Positions 1 through 6,915 of a stretch of 17,265 nucleotides of DNA are shown here, piece after piece. This stretch comes from JAZLIL01 sp045617405 (GTDB lineage Bacteria; Bacillota; Clostridia; Lachnospirales; Lachnospiraceae): the NCBI GenBank assembly GCA_045617405.1, contig JAZLIL010000063.1, positions 1 through 17,265 on the forward strand, written 5' to 3'. The first letter of the stretch is position 1, and each line of letters begins with the position of its first letter. The notes under the pieces were generated by a model that was not told where the DNA came from, searched no databases, and worked only from the letters and a program-made list of their open reading frames with translations. A program made the position numbers and the translations under genes.

Positions 1-410
1 ACGACATGGCTACGATCCGACTTCTCGAAATCCTTTTCCTGTACGGCCTTCAGAATAGTCTTCGGGTCGATTGTTCCGTTTGATTTGAAAATTCCCGGTG
101 TGGTTCCCTGAACACACACTTCCTTTATTGCAGCCTTCAGATTGTGGAAGTCGTTCTCATAAAGGAACACGTTGAAGACCGACATGTCCTCTACAAGCTC
201 TTCCATCATTGCCCATGTCTTCTCACGCTCTGCGGTAAGCAGCTCTTCTGCCGTCCTGCCGTCGCATGCCCAGCCCTTGTCCGAGAGAAGCTTTATACAA
301 TCCTCATAGGTTCTGCATGACATAAGCTGATCGATGGTCTGCTTGTTGAATAAAGAAAGCTCTTTGGTACGTATACGCGCGACCGCATAAATGAATTGAT
401 TATCGGCCAT
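1..410 (-). CDS. ntpC: V-type ATP synthase/ATPase subunit C, partial (N-terminal part)
   Basis: Subunit C (the d/C-type central-stalk coupling subunit) links the rotating shaft to the membrane ring of V/A-type ATPases. Only the first 136 codons are present; the gene runs off the left edge. The product begins MADNQFIYAVARIRTKELSL, the usual opening of this family (an N-terminal 'YAVARIR' segment followed by helices), and continues with a helical region containing 'LLSDKGW' and 'LYENDFHNLKAAIK', also typical of subunit C. The ATG at 410-408 lies 15 bases after the stop of the subunit E gene. A purine-rich AAAGGGG on the minus strand serves as a modest ribosome binding site. Its place after subunit E agrees with the common order F/G-I-K-E-C-(G)-A-B-D, so the catalytic A and B subunits should lie just left of the window. 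The family call is by recognition and context. Confidence 0.88.
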   Translation of the reverse strand, partial: MADNQFIYAVARIRTKELSLFNKQTIDQLMSCRTYEDCIKLLSDKGWACDGRTAEELLTAEREKTWAMMEELVEDMSVFNVFLYENDFHNLKAAIKEVCVQGTTPGIFKSNGTIDPKTILKAVQEKDFEKSDRSHV

Positions 411-425
411 GGTAAACCCCTTTCT

Positions 426-995
426 TTATTCAAACAGTAAAGCACGAATCTTGTCTGTCAGATCTTCCTTATTGGAAGCAAACAGTGATTCGAAGGAACA
501 GTTTTCTTCAATGTCTCCGAATACAAGGATAAAGCCGCCGTCAATGGCTCTTGTCTCCTTAGAGACTGTTGAACCGCCAAGTTTGGACTCGAAGCCTGCG
601 GGAATCCTCTTAACATCCTTTTCGTTAAAGATGATTTCTGCCTTCTTTCCCTCCGTGTAGCGGGCGATCATCTTCCCGATGATCTCAAAATACTCATTGT
701 CGGGAAGCTCGAGAAGTGACTTCTTTGCATCCTCGAGAATCTCACCGATTATCTGCTGCTTTGCTTCAAGAATGGCTTTCTTCCTGTAGAGAGCAGCTGC
801 AGATTCTCCACGACTGACAACGAGCTTAAGCTCTGCCTCAGCCTGTGCCTTTAATGCTTCGCGGGAAGCCTCTGCCTCAGCGTTAGCCTTTGCAGTGACC
901 GACTCGGCCTGAGCCTTACCTTCCGCAATAATAGCGTCTGCAGAGGCCATGGCGTCGTGTTTGATCTGTTCTATTATTTTATCAAGTCCGGTCAT
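426..995 (-). CDS. ntpE: V-type ATP synthase/ATPase subunit E
   Basis: Subunit E pairs with subunit G to form the peripheral stalk that holds the catalytic head still against rotation. The product has 189 residues, a normal length for bacterial subunit E. Residues ~1-90 are a long Ala/Glu/Lys-rich heptad-type helix. The C-terminal half is a mixed globular domain with 'KAEIIFNEKDVKRIPAGFESKLGG' style content and a 'AIDGGFILVFGDIEENCSFESL' segment, which matches the family pattern of a Gly-Gly-hydrophobic strand followed by a conserved N-x-S/T-like acidic stretch. The ATG at 995-993 is preceded by GGAGG with a 6-base spacer, so the start is secure. It lies 44 bases after the proteolipid gene and 15 bases before subunit C, inside the same operon. 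Confidence 0.93.
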   Translation of the reverse strand: MTGLDKIIEQIKHDAMASADAIIAEGKAQAESVTAKANAEAEASREALKAQAEAELKLVVSRGESAAALYRKKAILEAKQQIIGEILEDAKKSLLELPDNEYFEIIGKMIARYTEGKKAEIIFNEKDVKRIPAGFESKLGGSTVSKETRAIDGGFILVFGDIEENCSFESLFASNKEDLTDKIRALLFE

Positions 996-1039
996 ATCTT
1001 TCCTCCGCTCTGGTTATTGGTTAGTGTCGGGTTTCAAAT

Positions 1040-1525
1040 CTAGAAATTAAGACCTGCGATACCAACAACTCCGAGGATGGAGATAAGTAATGCAAGGATT
1101 GCGTAAGTCTCAACCATTGCAGCAAAGATCATTGCCTTTGAGAACTGCTCGGGCTTCTTTGAAACTACTGCGATTGCAGAAACGGAAACCTTTGCCTGAT
1201 GAAGAGCTGAGAAGTAACCTACAACTGCCATGGGGAGACATGCTCCGAAGTATGCAAGACCCTTTGCAAGAGTGATTGTCTGATCTCCACCGCCGATAAC
1301 GCCGATGTTAAGCAGTGTCATGAACGCAATAATAAGACCGTAGATACCCTGTGTACCGGGAAGAAGCTGAAGGATAAGAACCTTACTGAACTTTGAGGGA
1401 TCCTCTGTGATAACGCCTGCTGCGGCCATACCACCCATTCCTACGCCTTTTGCCGAACCCATTCCTGCGAAAAGAGCTGCTGCTGCAGCACCAAGAATTG
1501 CAAAAACAATACCCATCTGTGACAT
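1040..1525 (-). CDS. ntpK: V-type ATP synthase/ATPase subunit K (proteolipid c-ring subunit)
   Basis: This is the membrane rotor subunit that carries the coupling ion. The product has 161 residues and four hydrophobic helices, that is two fused c-hairpins, as in V-type proteolipids. The carboxylate expected in helix 4 is E139 in 'AAMVETYAIL'. Helix 2 contains 'LPGTQGIYG' (L55, T58, Q59, Y62) and helix 3 begins with Q110 in 'LHQAKVS'. These residues correspond to the Na+ ligands described for Enterococcus hirae NtpK, so Na+ coupling is a reasonable inference. I chose the ATG at 1525-1523, not the upstream in-frame ATG at 1567: GGAGGA stands 5-6 bases before it, and the protein then begins MSQMGIVFAILGAAAAAL as family members do. 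It sits between subunits I and E in the operon. Confidence 0.95.
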   Translation of the reverse strand: MSQMGIVFAILGAAAAALFAGMGSAKGVGMGGMAAAGVITEDPSKFSKVLILQLLPGTQGIYGLIIAFMTLLNIGVIGGGDQTITLAKGLAYFGACLPMAVVGYFSALHQAKVSVSAIAVVSKKPEQFSKAMIFAAMVETYAILALLISILGVVGIAGLNF

Positions 1526-1573
1526 ATAAATCCTCCATTCTTGGCAGGGATCCTGTCCTCTGCCCATTTAGTT

Positions 1574-3571
1574 TTAATTTGCTTTTTCTGTAATCTTGAA
1601 AAACTGAGTCTTCGCACTGAAGGGATCAAACATGCGACCGCCTCCGTCATAAAACTTACCGAAGAACTCTACATACTGCAGACGATTGGTGTGAACGTAA
1701 GCACCAAGGATGTTGATTGCAAAGTTGAGCAGATGTCCAACAATGAATACAAGCGCAAATGCTATCGGGTTACCTATCATCGAGCCCATCTTGTTTACAA
1801 CGTTGGCAATGATACCTGTTGCAAGGCCGAGGGCAAGCAGTCTTGAATATGATAAAATATCGCCAAGATACGAGGTCATACCGTAGAGACCGTACGCACC
1901 CTTTAAGAGACGCTTGAACCAGTTCTTTGATTCCCTTCCGGCTGTGAAAAGAATTCCCACGCCGCAGATTCCTGCAATTACGAGACAGACGGTTCCTGCT
2001 GTTGACGGAAGGGTAAAGGAAATGCTGAGCATCGATGTAAACATCTCTGTAGAAAGCATAAAGCCGATGAGGCCTCCCACAAGACCGATCCAGAAAAGAC
2101 CGTCATACACACCCTCAAGCGGGCATCCAAGCTTACAGGACTGCACGAACTTGAGTGCAAGACCGGTAAACAGATGGATAATACCAAGTGCCATTGCAAA
2201 CACGAGCATTCTCATGGGCTCATCGTTCGGCGAAAACCACAGAGGCGGAAGTGTCGTCGTACTGTTAAAGAATGTACTTGCAATGGTTCCCACCGCATCT
2301 CCGAAGAAGCTTCCGAAGAGGAACCCCCAGAACGTTGTGGAAATACCGCAGAACAGGAACATCTTCATAAATTGCTTCATGCTCTTGTCAAGCTTCTTTC
2401 CGACTATAAGAATCAGGCCGCATGCAATCACAAGGATAAGACCGTAACCGGCGTCGGAAAACATAATGCCGAAGAGCACGTAGTAGAATAATGACATCGG
2501 GAAGGTAGGGTCCATCTCGCCACGTCCGGGAGGTGCAAAGCCCTCCGTTACACTTTCAAGAGGCGAAGCGAAACCATTATTGTTGAAAATAACGGGAACC
2601 TCTTCCTTTGGATCGGGATCGTAAACATCGATCTCGACTGTAAAGCTTTCATTAAGTAGTTTTGTTAATGTCTCCACGTTCTTTGCTGCGACAAATCCTG
2701 TAAGGAAGAACACATGCTCGGACTGGAGAAGGTGGTTGATTACGTTGTACTTTTCTGCACGCATTGTGTCGTAATCAACGTAGAAGCGGAGCATTTCGCG
2801 TTTGCTCTTTAATGCCCTGATGGAATCTTCCGTCTTGCTGATCTCTTCCGAAAGCTTTGAAAGCTGCTTTTCATATTCCGCCTTCTGCTCCGAAGGAGGA
2901 AGGGGCGAAGAGATTGCAGGTCTTGCGAAACCATTTGCACGCAGTACGTCAAATGCAGAATCTGCGATTGACTTCTCTGCCAGTATGAATACGCATGTGG
3001 AGTCGGTCAGAGTGCTGATCACGTAGACATCTACGGGACCCTGCTCTGCGAGGAGCAGTGCGACAGCTTCCTCTGTCCATGCACCGGGTAAAGTACCGAC
3101 AAACGCCGATGTCGACTTCGTGCCTGTGAAGGAAAGAGCCACATCAAGTCCCTCCCAGGGGGAAAGAGCTTCGATTGAAGCCTGAATCTTCAGCTGCTCA
3201 GCCTTGCACTCGGCAATGTTCTTTGTGTAATTAACAAGCATCTTTGCGTAATTGTACGCAAGCTCATGCTTGGAATCGAAAGCATTGTACCTGTCTGCAG
3301 GGATTTCTTTCCTGCCGCCGAGGAAGGACTGCACCAGTGAAGTCTTCTCAGGCGCATAAGTGTCGAGGATTTCCAGAGCCTGACTTGCAATCTGTGCGTG
3401 CCTGGAGAGACGCTGGGCCGACTCTGAGGTATCAGCTTTTGTAAAAACCGAATCCTCTTCCATGACATCCGTAATCTCTACTACGCCCTGACGCTGGAGA
3501 AGCTCAAGAATCATCTTGCGTTCACTCTTTAATGCGCAAATACTGATTCGCTTCATGGGTAATACCGCCAT
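1574..3571 (-). CDS. ntpI: V-type ATP synthase/ATPase subunit I (membrane a-subunit)
   Basis: Subunit I is the stator membrane protein whose half-channels conduct the coupling ion past the c-ring. The product has 665 residues, as usual for the family. Residues ~1-340 form the cytoplasmic dumbbell domain with two coiled-coil stretches (one near residues 230-270). The membrane half begins near residue 355 with 'SLFYYVLFGIMFSDAGYG', a family hallmark, and holds several further hydrophobic helices. The essential arginine is seen in 'ILSYSRLLALGLATG' as R577. The ATG at 3571-3569 is preceded by AAGGAGGT with a 9-base spacer. A TTG two codons upstream is closer to the Shine-Dalgarno sequence (3 bases) and was rejected. 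The stop is 48 bases before the proteolipid gene, so the two are co-transcribed. Confidence 0.94.
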   Translation of the reverse strand: MAVLPMKRISICALKSERKMILELLQRQGVVEITDVMEEDSVFTKADTSESAQRLSRHAQIASQALEILDTYAPEKTSLVQSFLGGRKEIPADRYNAFDSKHELAYNYAKMLVNYTKNIAECKAEQLKIQASIEALSPWEGLDVALSFTGTKSTSAFVGTLPGAWTEEAVALLLAEQGPVDVYVISTLTDSTCVFILAEKSIADSAFDVLRANGFARPAISSPLPPSEQKAEYEKQLSKLSEEISKTEDSIRALKSKREMLRFYVDYDTMRAEKYNVINHLLQSEHVFFLTGFVAAKNVETLTKLLNESFTVEIDVYDPDPKEEVPVIFNNNGFASPLESVTEGFAPPGRGEMDPTFPMSLFYYVLFGIMFSDAGYGLILVIACGLILIVGKKLDKSMKQFMKMFLFCGISTTFWGFLFGSFFGDAVGTIASTFFNSTTTLPPLWFSPNDEPMRMLVFAMALGIIHLFTGLALKFVQSCKLGCPLEGVYDGLFWIGLVGGLIGFMLSTEMFTSMLSISFTLPSTAGTVCLVIAGICGVGILFTAGRESKNWFKRLLKGAYGLYGMTSYLGDILSYSRLLALGLATGIIANVVNKMGSMIGNPIAFALVFIVGHLLNFAINILGAYVHTNRLQYVEFFGKFYDGGGRMFDPFSAKTQFFKITEKAN

Positions 3572-3615
3572 AAACAAAACACCTCCTTTACTGTAGATTT
3601 TTAGTACTCAAATTC

Positions 3616-3924
3616 TCAAATCAGCTCATCTTTGATAAGCTGTATTGCTGCTGCCTTCTTGGCTGCAGCTTTCTTCTTGAGGTCTTCTGTCTGTGCGTCG
3701 GCCTCTTTCTTTGCCTCTGCAAGGATCGCCTCGTTCTTCTGCTGTGCATCCTTAAGAGATGCTTCCTTTTCGGCCGAGATGGTCCTGCGTGTCTCTTCCT
3801 GAAGCGCAGCCGCCTGCTTTTGTGCTTTCAGAACGAATTCATCGCTCTTGGCATGGGCTTCTCTGATAAGATTTGCGCTGTCCTGCTCTGCCTGACGTAC
3901 AGCATTGATAGTGTCCTGTACCAT
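3616..3924 (-). CDS. ntpF: V-type ATP synthase/ATPase subunit G/H (NtpF-like peripheral stalk)
   Basis: This small protein pairs with subunit E in the peripheral stalk. It has 102 residues and is almost wholly an Ala/Lys/Glu/Gln-rich heptad helix ('AKSDEFVLKAQKQAAALQEE', 'DLKKKAAAKKAAAIQLIKDE'). This low-complexity helical character, its length, and its place as first gene before subunit I are the evidence; sequence identity alone is weak for such coiled coils. I start it at the ATG 3924-3922 because GGAGG lies 6 bases upstream. A longer reading frame opens further upstream (to 3999), but those extra residues do not look like the family and would overlap the expected 5' leader. It is the first gene of the ATPase operon, downstream of the promoter at 4014-4042. 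Confidence 0.85.
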   Translation of the reverse strand: MVQDTINAVRQAEQDSANLIREAHAKSDEFVLKAQKQAAALQEETRRTISAEKEASLKDAQQKNEAILAEAKKEADAQTEDLKKKAAAKKAAAIQLIKDELI

Positions 3925-4013
3925 CTTGTACCTCCATAAGTTTCTATGCCGTTCATGGCTTATACTAATGAAATAGGCATGCGTGCCGGAAAAGTTCACA
4001 ATCCGACTACAAT

Positions 4014-4042
4014 ATTATATATGAAAAGAGAACGGGATTCAA
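4014..4042 (-). promoter_or_regulatory. Probable sigma-70/SigA promoter of the V-ATPase operon
   Basis: On the minus strand a -35 box TTGAAT (4042-4037) is followed after exactly 17 bases by a perfect -10 box TATAAT (4019-4014). Transcription would begin near 4006-4008, giving an ~80-base leader before the first ATPase gene. The sequence just upstream is AT-rich, as is common at strong Clostridia promoters. Confidence 0.7.
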
Positions 4043-4093
4043 GAGTTTGCAAAAAATATTTACGAAAAATACACTTTTTGTTAATCGCATTGC

Positions 4094-4121
4094 AAAAAAG
4101 CGAATCGATTCAGTTTTTCGC
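4094..4121 (-). terminator. Weak intrinsic-terminator-like hairpin (minus strand)
   Basis: Reading the minus strand, GCGAA (4121-4117) can pair with TTCGC (4104-4100) across a 12-base loop and is followed at once by six T residues (4099-4094). The loop contains part of a perfect palindrome GAATCGATTC (4102-4111). The stem is short, so termination would be partial at best. It lies between the phosphodiesterase gene and the V-ATPase promoter, where a terminator would be expected. An operator role for the palindrome is an alternative. Confidence 0.3.
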
Positions 4122-4231
4122 AGACGCACAATGTAACTTGACGATTTTGCACAAGACTTGCTCTGCTTTTTTGTATCATTCTGACGAACGGTAACCGGAT
4201 ATTTACCGGCGTTCATGTTTTCCCGTAACAC

Positions 4232-4275
4232 AAGAGCCTTAAGCGGCTTTTTTCACAGGGCCGCTTAAGGCTCTT
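4232..4275. terminator. Perfect 16-bp inverted repeat, probable transcription stop or structured 3' end
   Basis: Bases 4232-4247 are the exact reverse complement of 4260-4275, with a 12-base loop (4248-4259) that contains six T residues on the plus strand. The stem is very stable. Neither strand shows a clean U-tract after the full stem, so it is not a textbook intrinsic terminator. On the plus strand a shorter alternative stem (AGCC/GGCT) is followed directly by the T run in the loop. It stands about 150 bases past the stop of the phosphodiesterase gene (minus strand), so a 3'-end or processing/stability role for that transcript is likely. Confidence 0.5.
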
Positions 4276-4331
4276 AGTTATTCTCTGTCTTATTACATCG
4301 CTGCTGTGGTCTGGTCAATGCTATTCGCAAT

Positions 4332-4406
4332 CCGCTTCGCTGCTTTCATATAAAAGCGGCACTTCGTGCCTTACGAGGTACGGAGCTTTTTACCCCGCCC
4401 CTCGTA
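4332..4406. repeat. Cluster of small stem-loops in intergenic DNA (possible dispersed repeat or structured RNA)
   Basis: Just past the phosphodiesterase stop, three inverted repeats lie close together. Stem 4339-4346/4353-4360 has 8 pairs, one of them G-T. Stem 4358-4362/4366-4370 is GGCAC/GTGCC with a 3-base loop. Stem 4372-4378/4400-4406 is TACGAGG/CCTCGTA. The first two share bases 4358-4360 and cannot form together. No convincing reading frame with a ribosome binding site covers the stretch. It may be an intergenic repeat element, or the structured 3' untranslated end of the upstream mRNA. I cannot tell from one copy. Confidence 0.35.
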
Positions 4407-4423
4407 CAAGAGCACCTACTGCC

Positions 4424-5260
4424 TTAAGGGCGTGGATTTTCCTGTACTTTTATAAACTCAAAAATGATGGCATCATTGGTTCTTGCCAGCTCATCAGCAT
4501 CGTCATCATCACGTACTGTCCAGACAAAGGTCATTGCGCCAAGAAATCTGGTCAGCCTGTGCGTTATTCCGAAGCAGTACTTCTTGTAGGAAATGAAGTG
4601 CGGGCGGGCAATGACGTTTGACAAAAGCGAAGAAATCATAAATCGGATGATAAATGTCACGTCGCCTCTGCCAAGGGTATTGCAGGGTCCCGTGAGCTGT
4701 CCGCGAAGAATTTCCGGATGATTCTTTCTGAACCAGCATACGATACGGGGATCAAAACTCTCAATACAGAAGTTCCCCTTGTAGTCCTTCATAAACTCCC
4801 AGGCCGCCCTGCAAAGATTGTTGTAATTGCTCGTCGGCTTGAGTTCGATAAGGAGAGGAACTCTGCCGTCAACCATCTCGAGAAAATCCTTGAAGAGGGG
4901 GACTCTCTCATCGCTTCCGCAAAGGCGAAGCTCACTGATTTCGTCAAAGCTCATCTTCTCGATGGTGTTGGAAACACCGCAGACTCTGTCCGTGGTCATA
5001 TCGTGGAAAATAACGACCTCGCCGCTTGCGGCAAGCTGGATATCAAGTTCGATTCCATAACCTGCTTCTGCCGCAAGTCTGAATGCGGTCATCGAATTCT
5101 CGGGAACGCTCATATCCTTCGTATGAAGACCGCGATGTGCGAAGCTGGCATTTTTGAAGACCTTTCGCATCTTAGCGCACCCCGAACCGGGATACAGCAT
5201 TATCACTGTTGTAATGAGAAGAACCGCAATTACCGTTAGCACAATGTAAAGTCCGAGCAA
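4424..5260 (-). CDS. Glycerophosphodiester phosphodiesterase, membrane-anchored
   Basis: Enzymes of this family hydrolyse glycerophosphodiesters to glycerol-3-phosphate and an alcohol. The product has 278 residues. Residues ~2-23 form one hydrophobic helix with no clear cleavage site, so the enzyme is probably tethered to the membrane. The catalytic GDPD motifs follow in order: 'AHRG' (H42, R43), 'PENS' (E54), 'ELDIQ' (E71, D73), 'FHD' (H86, D87), 'LLIELK' (E139, K141) and 'IESFDP' (E167), so the active site looks complete. The start is a TTG (5260-5258): AGGAGG stands 8 bases before it, and the hydrophobic helix begins immediately after. It follows the PTS permease stop by 22 bases and is surely co-transcribed with it. 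The physiological substrate (lipid head-group or teichoic-acid glycerophosphate) cannot be read from the sequence. Confidence 0.9.
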   Translation of the reverse strand: MLGLYIVLTVIAVLLITTVIMLYPGSGCAKMRKVFKNASFAHRGLHTKDMSVPENSMTAFRLAAEAGYGIELDIQLAASGEVVIFHDMTTDRVCGVSNTIEKMSFDEISELRLCGSDERVPLFKDFLEMVDGRVPLLIELKPTSNYNNLCRAAWEFMKDYKGNFCIESFDPRIVCWFRKNHPEILRGQLTGPCNTLGRGDVTFIIRFMISSLLSNVIARPHFISYKKYCFGITHRLTRFLGAMTFVWTVRDDDDADELARTNDAIIFEFIKVQENPRP

Positions 5261-5282
5261 AATAACCGCCTCCTGTTAAATG

Positions 5283-6350
5283 TTACGCCTCAAGCTTCAT
5301 GTCGCCGTCTTTAATGATGTTGAGCTTGCGCATCCCCTCGGAAACAACAAGGGAAACAACTGCGGGAAGAATGAATTCCATTGCGAGAATAATAAGAATT
5401 GAAACAAGCGGTCCGCGAAGCGGTGCCATCTCCTGATATGTCATGAGCGGTCCGATGAGTCCCGAGGTTCCCATTCCGGCGCCAACGGCATTACAGCGAA
5501 GATCAAGGAGCGCTGTTGCGAGAGGACCGCAGGCAGCACTTGATATGATTGCGGGAAGCCATATCAAAGGATGCCTGACAATGTTGGGCATCTGGAGCAT
5601 GCTTGTTCCAAGACCCTGGGCGAGAAGACCTCCGAGCTTGTTTTCCCTGTAGCTTGAAACGGCGAAGCCGACCATATTGCAGCAGCAGCCGACTACTGCG
5701 GCACCGGCAGCGATTCCGGAAAGGCCGAGAGATACTCCGATTGCTGCAGAGCTGATCGGAAGTGTAAGGCAAACCCCCATGATTACTGAAACGACAATGC
5801 CCATAAGAATCGGAGCCTGTTCAGTACCCCAGTTGACGATTCCTCCGAGCCATTTCATAAAGGAAGAGATGGGCGGGCCGACAAACAGACCTGCAAGGCA
5901 TCCCGTAAGAATTGTTACAAGAGGTGTGAGCAGAATGTCGAGCCTTGTCTTCTTTGAAACGAGACCGCCGACGGCAATTCCCACAAATGCGCCGACAAAC
6001 GCCCCAAGCGGTTCGCCCGGACCCGAGAGAAGAAGTGCTCCCGCCTCGGTAAGAACAGCACCGGTCAGGATTTTCGATGCAAAGGCACCGGACATTCCGG
6101 CAATAAGAGCAGATGCCGCAACAAGTGTGTCGGCGTTAAGCTTGATTGCAACGCCGCATGCAATACCGGCCCCCGTAAGACCCGATGCCACTTTCCCGAT
6201 AGTGTAAATACACGATCCTGCGGTTCCCGGGATAACAGAGGCAACCTGAGTGATTATGGTCCCTATGATCAGGGTACCAAACAGACCGAGTGCCATTCCT
6301 CCGAGGCCGTCAATGAAGATCATGTTCAGAATCTTCTTTATCTTGTCCAT
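5283..6350 (-). CDS. PTS transporter subunit IIC family permease (orphan)
   Basis: A polytopic membrane protein of 355 residues, rich in Gly/Ala and hydrophobic throughout, with about eight to ten membrane segments. Recognisable family features are 'LIAGMSGAFASKILTG', 'LSGPGEPLGAFVGAFVGI', 'TPLVTILTG', 'GPPISSFMKWLG' and 'RHPLIWLPAIISSAACGP', which match the stand-alone PTS_EIIC_2-type permeases common in Clostridia. No IIA or IIB domain is fused and none is encoded nearby, so the phosphoryl donor and substrate are unknown; some family members may act as plain transporters. The ATG at 6350-6348 has GGAGG 6 bases upstream; a longer frame begins at 6380 without support. It is the first gene of an operon with the phosphodiesterase, which hints at a shared substrate class, but that is inference. 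Confidence 0.82.
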   Translation of the reverse strand: MDKIKKILNMIFIDGLGGMALGLFGTLIIGTIITQVASVIPGTAGSCIYTIGKVASGLTGAGIACGVAIKLNADTLVAASALIAGMSGAFASKILTGAVLTEAGALLLSGPGEPLGAFVGAFVGIAVGGLVSKKTRLDILLTPLVTILTGCLAGLFVGPPISSFMKWLGGIVNWGTEQAPILMGIVVSVIMGVCLTLPISSAAIGVSLGLSGIAAGAAVVGCCCNMVGFAVSSYRENKLGGLLAQGLGTSMLQMPNIVRHPLIWLPAIISSAACGPLATALLDLRCNAVGAGMGTSGLIGPLMTYQEMAPLRGPLVSILIILAMEFILPAVVSLVVSEGMRKLNIIKDGDMKLEA

Positions 6351-6371
6351 TAATATCCTCCCTTTTGTGCC

Positions 6372-6388
6372 GTCACACAATGGTCACA
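6372..6388. promoter_or_regulatory. Direct repeat GTCACA, possible operator in the permease leader
   Basis: GTCACA occurs at 6372-6377 and again at 6383-6388, start to start 11 bases, about one helical turn. It lies in the leader between the permease promoter and its ribosome binding site, where a repressor could act. No regulator family is identifiable from six bases. Confidence 0.2.
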
Positions 6389-6458
6389 TAGTATGTATAT
6401 TGTTAATTTATGTGCCGAACCTACCCCCATACTTTAGCACATTAATCTTTTGAAACTG

Positions 6459-6487
6459 AGTTTATTCACCTTTTGTTCTTTTGTCAA
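6459..6487 (-). promoter_or_regulatory. Probable promoter of the permease-phosphodiesterase operon
   Basis: On the minus strand a perfect -35 box TTGACA (6487-6482) is followed after 17 bases by TAAACT (6464-6459), a 4-of-6 match to the -10 consensus. The predicted start near 6452 leaves a leader of about 100 bases before the permease ATG. Confidence 0.55.
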
Positions 6488-6554
6488 GATAATAGTTCTT
6501 CGCGAAATCACTTTATGCAGTCTTTGCAGGGAGTGCCGGCGTCGAGCATTTTTC

Positions 6555-6583
6555 TTGAAAATTGCAAAGAATTGTAGTACACT
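6555..6583 (+). promoter_or_regulatory. Probable promoter of the TSCPD-murG operon
   Basis: TTGAAA (6555-6560), a 17-base spacer and TACACT (6578-6583) form a plausible SigA promoter. Transcription would start near 6590, about 64 bases before the ATG at 6654. It is divergent from the permease promoter, with about 70 bases between the two -35 boxes. Confidence 0.5.
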
Positions 6584-6653
6584 TAGCGCGCGGAATCCAA
6601 ATGAGTACGGGAAACTCTTTTCCCGCTTCACACCTGTAAAGGAGGATATTTAT

Positions 6654-6902
6654 ATGTACCGGTATAAGACAAGCGGAACCTGCTCTCAGGCTATCGCTTT
6701 TGATGTTAAAGAAGAAAACGGAAAGAAGCTCGTAACAAATGTCAATTTTGTCGGCGGCTGCTCAGGAAACACGCAGGGCGTGGCAAAGCTTGTTGAAGGC
6801 ATGGAAGTAAGCGAAGTCATTGCAAAACTTCAGGGCATCCGCTGCGGCTTCAAGAGCACTTCATGTCCCGATCAGCTTGCAAAGGCACTTTCACAGATCT
6901 GA
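6654..6902 (+). CDS. Small TSCPD domain protein (TIGR03905-type)
   Basis: An 82-residue protein of the TSCPD/TIGR03905 type, a widespread but uncharacterised small domain also found at the C-terminus of some ribonucleotide reductases. It begins MYRYKTSGTCSQAIAFDV and ends with the name-giving 'TSCPDQLAKAL'. Four cysteines (C10, C36, C64, C71) sit in the conserved places ('GTCS', 'GGCSGN', 'IRCG', 'TSCPD'), which suggests metal binding, though this has to be inferred. The ATG at 6654 has an excellent AAAGGAGG 7 bases upstream; the longer frame that opens at 6450 is not needed. The gene ends 13 bases before murG, so the two form an operon. Nothing in the sequence ties the domain to cell-wall synthesis other than this linkage. 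Confidence 0.88.
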   Translation: MYRYKTSGTCSQAIAFDVKEENGKKLVTNVNFVGGCSGNTQGVAKLVEGMEVSEVIAKLQGIRCGFKSTSCPDQLAKALSQI

Positions 6903-6915
6903 AGCGGAGAAGAAT

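Noticed and set aside
1914..2447. 177-codon plus-strand frame opposite subunit I
   Set aside because: It lies wholly antisense to the well supported ATPase subunit I gene, has no ribosome binding site that I can see, and its product is rich in Pro/Arg/Ile in a way typical of antisense translation.
4007..4231. 74-codon minus-strand frame upstream of the ATPase operon
   Set aside because: It spans the predicted promoter, the terminator-like hairpin and AT-rich DNA, lacks a ribosome binding site, and its product looks random.
4718..5239. 173-codon plus-strand frame opposite the phosphodiesterase
   Set aside because: The minus-strand frame carries all GDPD catalytic motifs; this one has no recognisable feature.
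5677..6207. 176-codon plus-strand frame opposite the PTS permease
   Set aside because: Antisense to the permease; product is Pro/Ala/Thr-rich as expected from reading Gly/Ala-rich membrane protein codons backwards.
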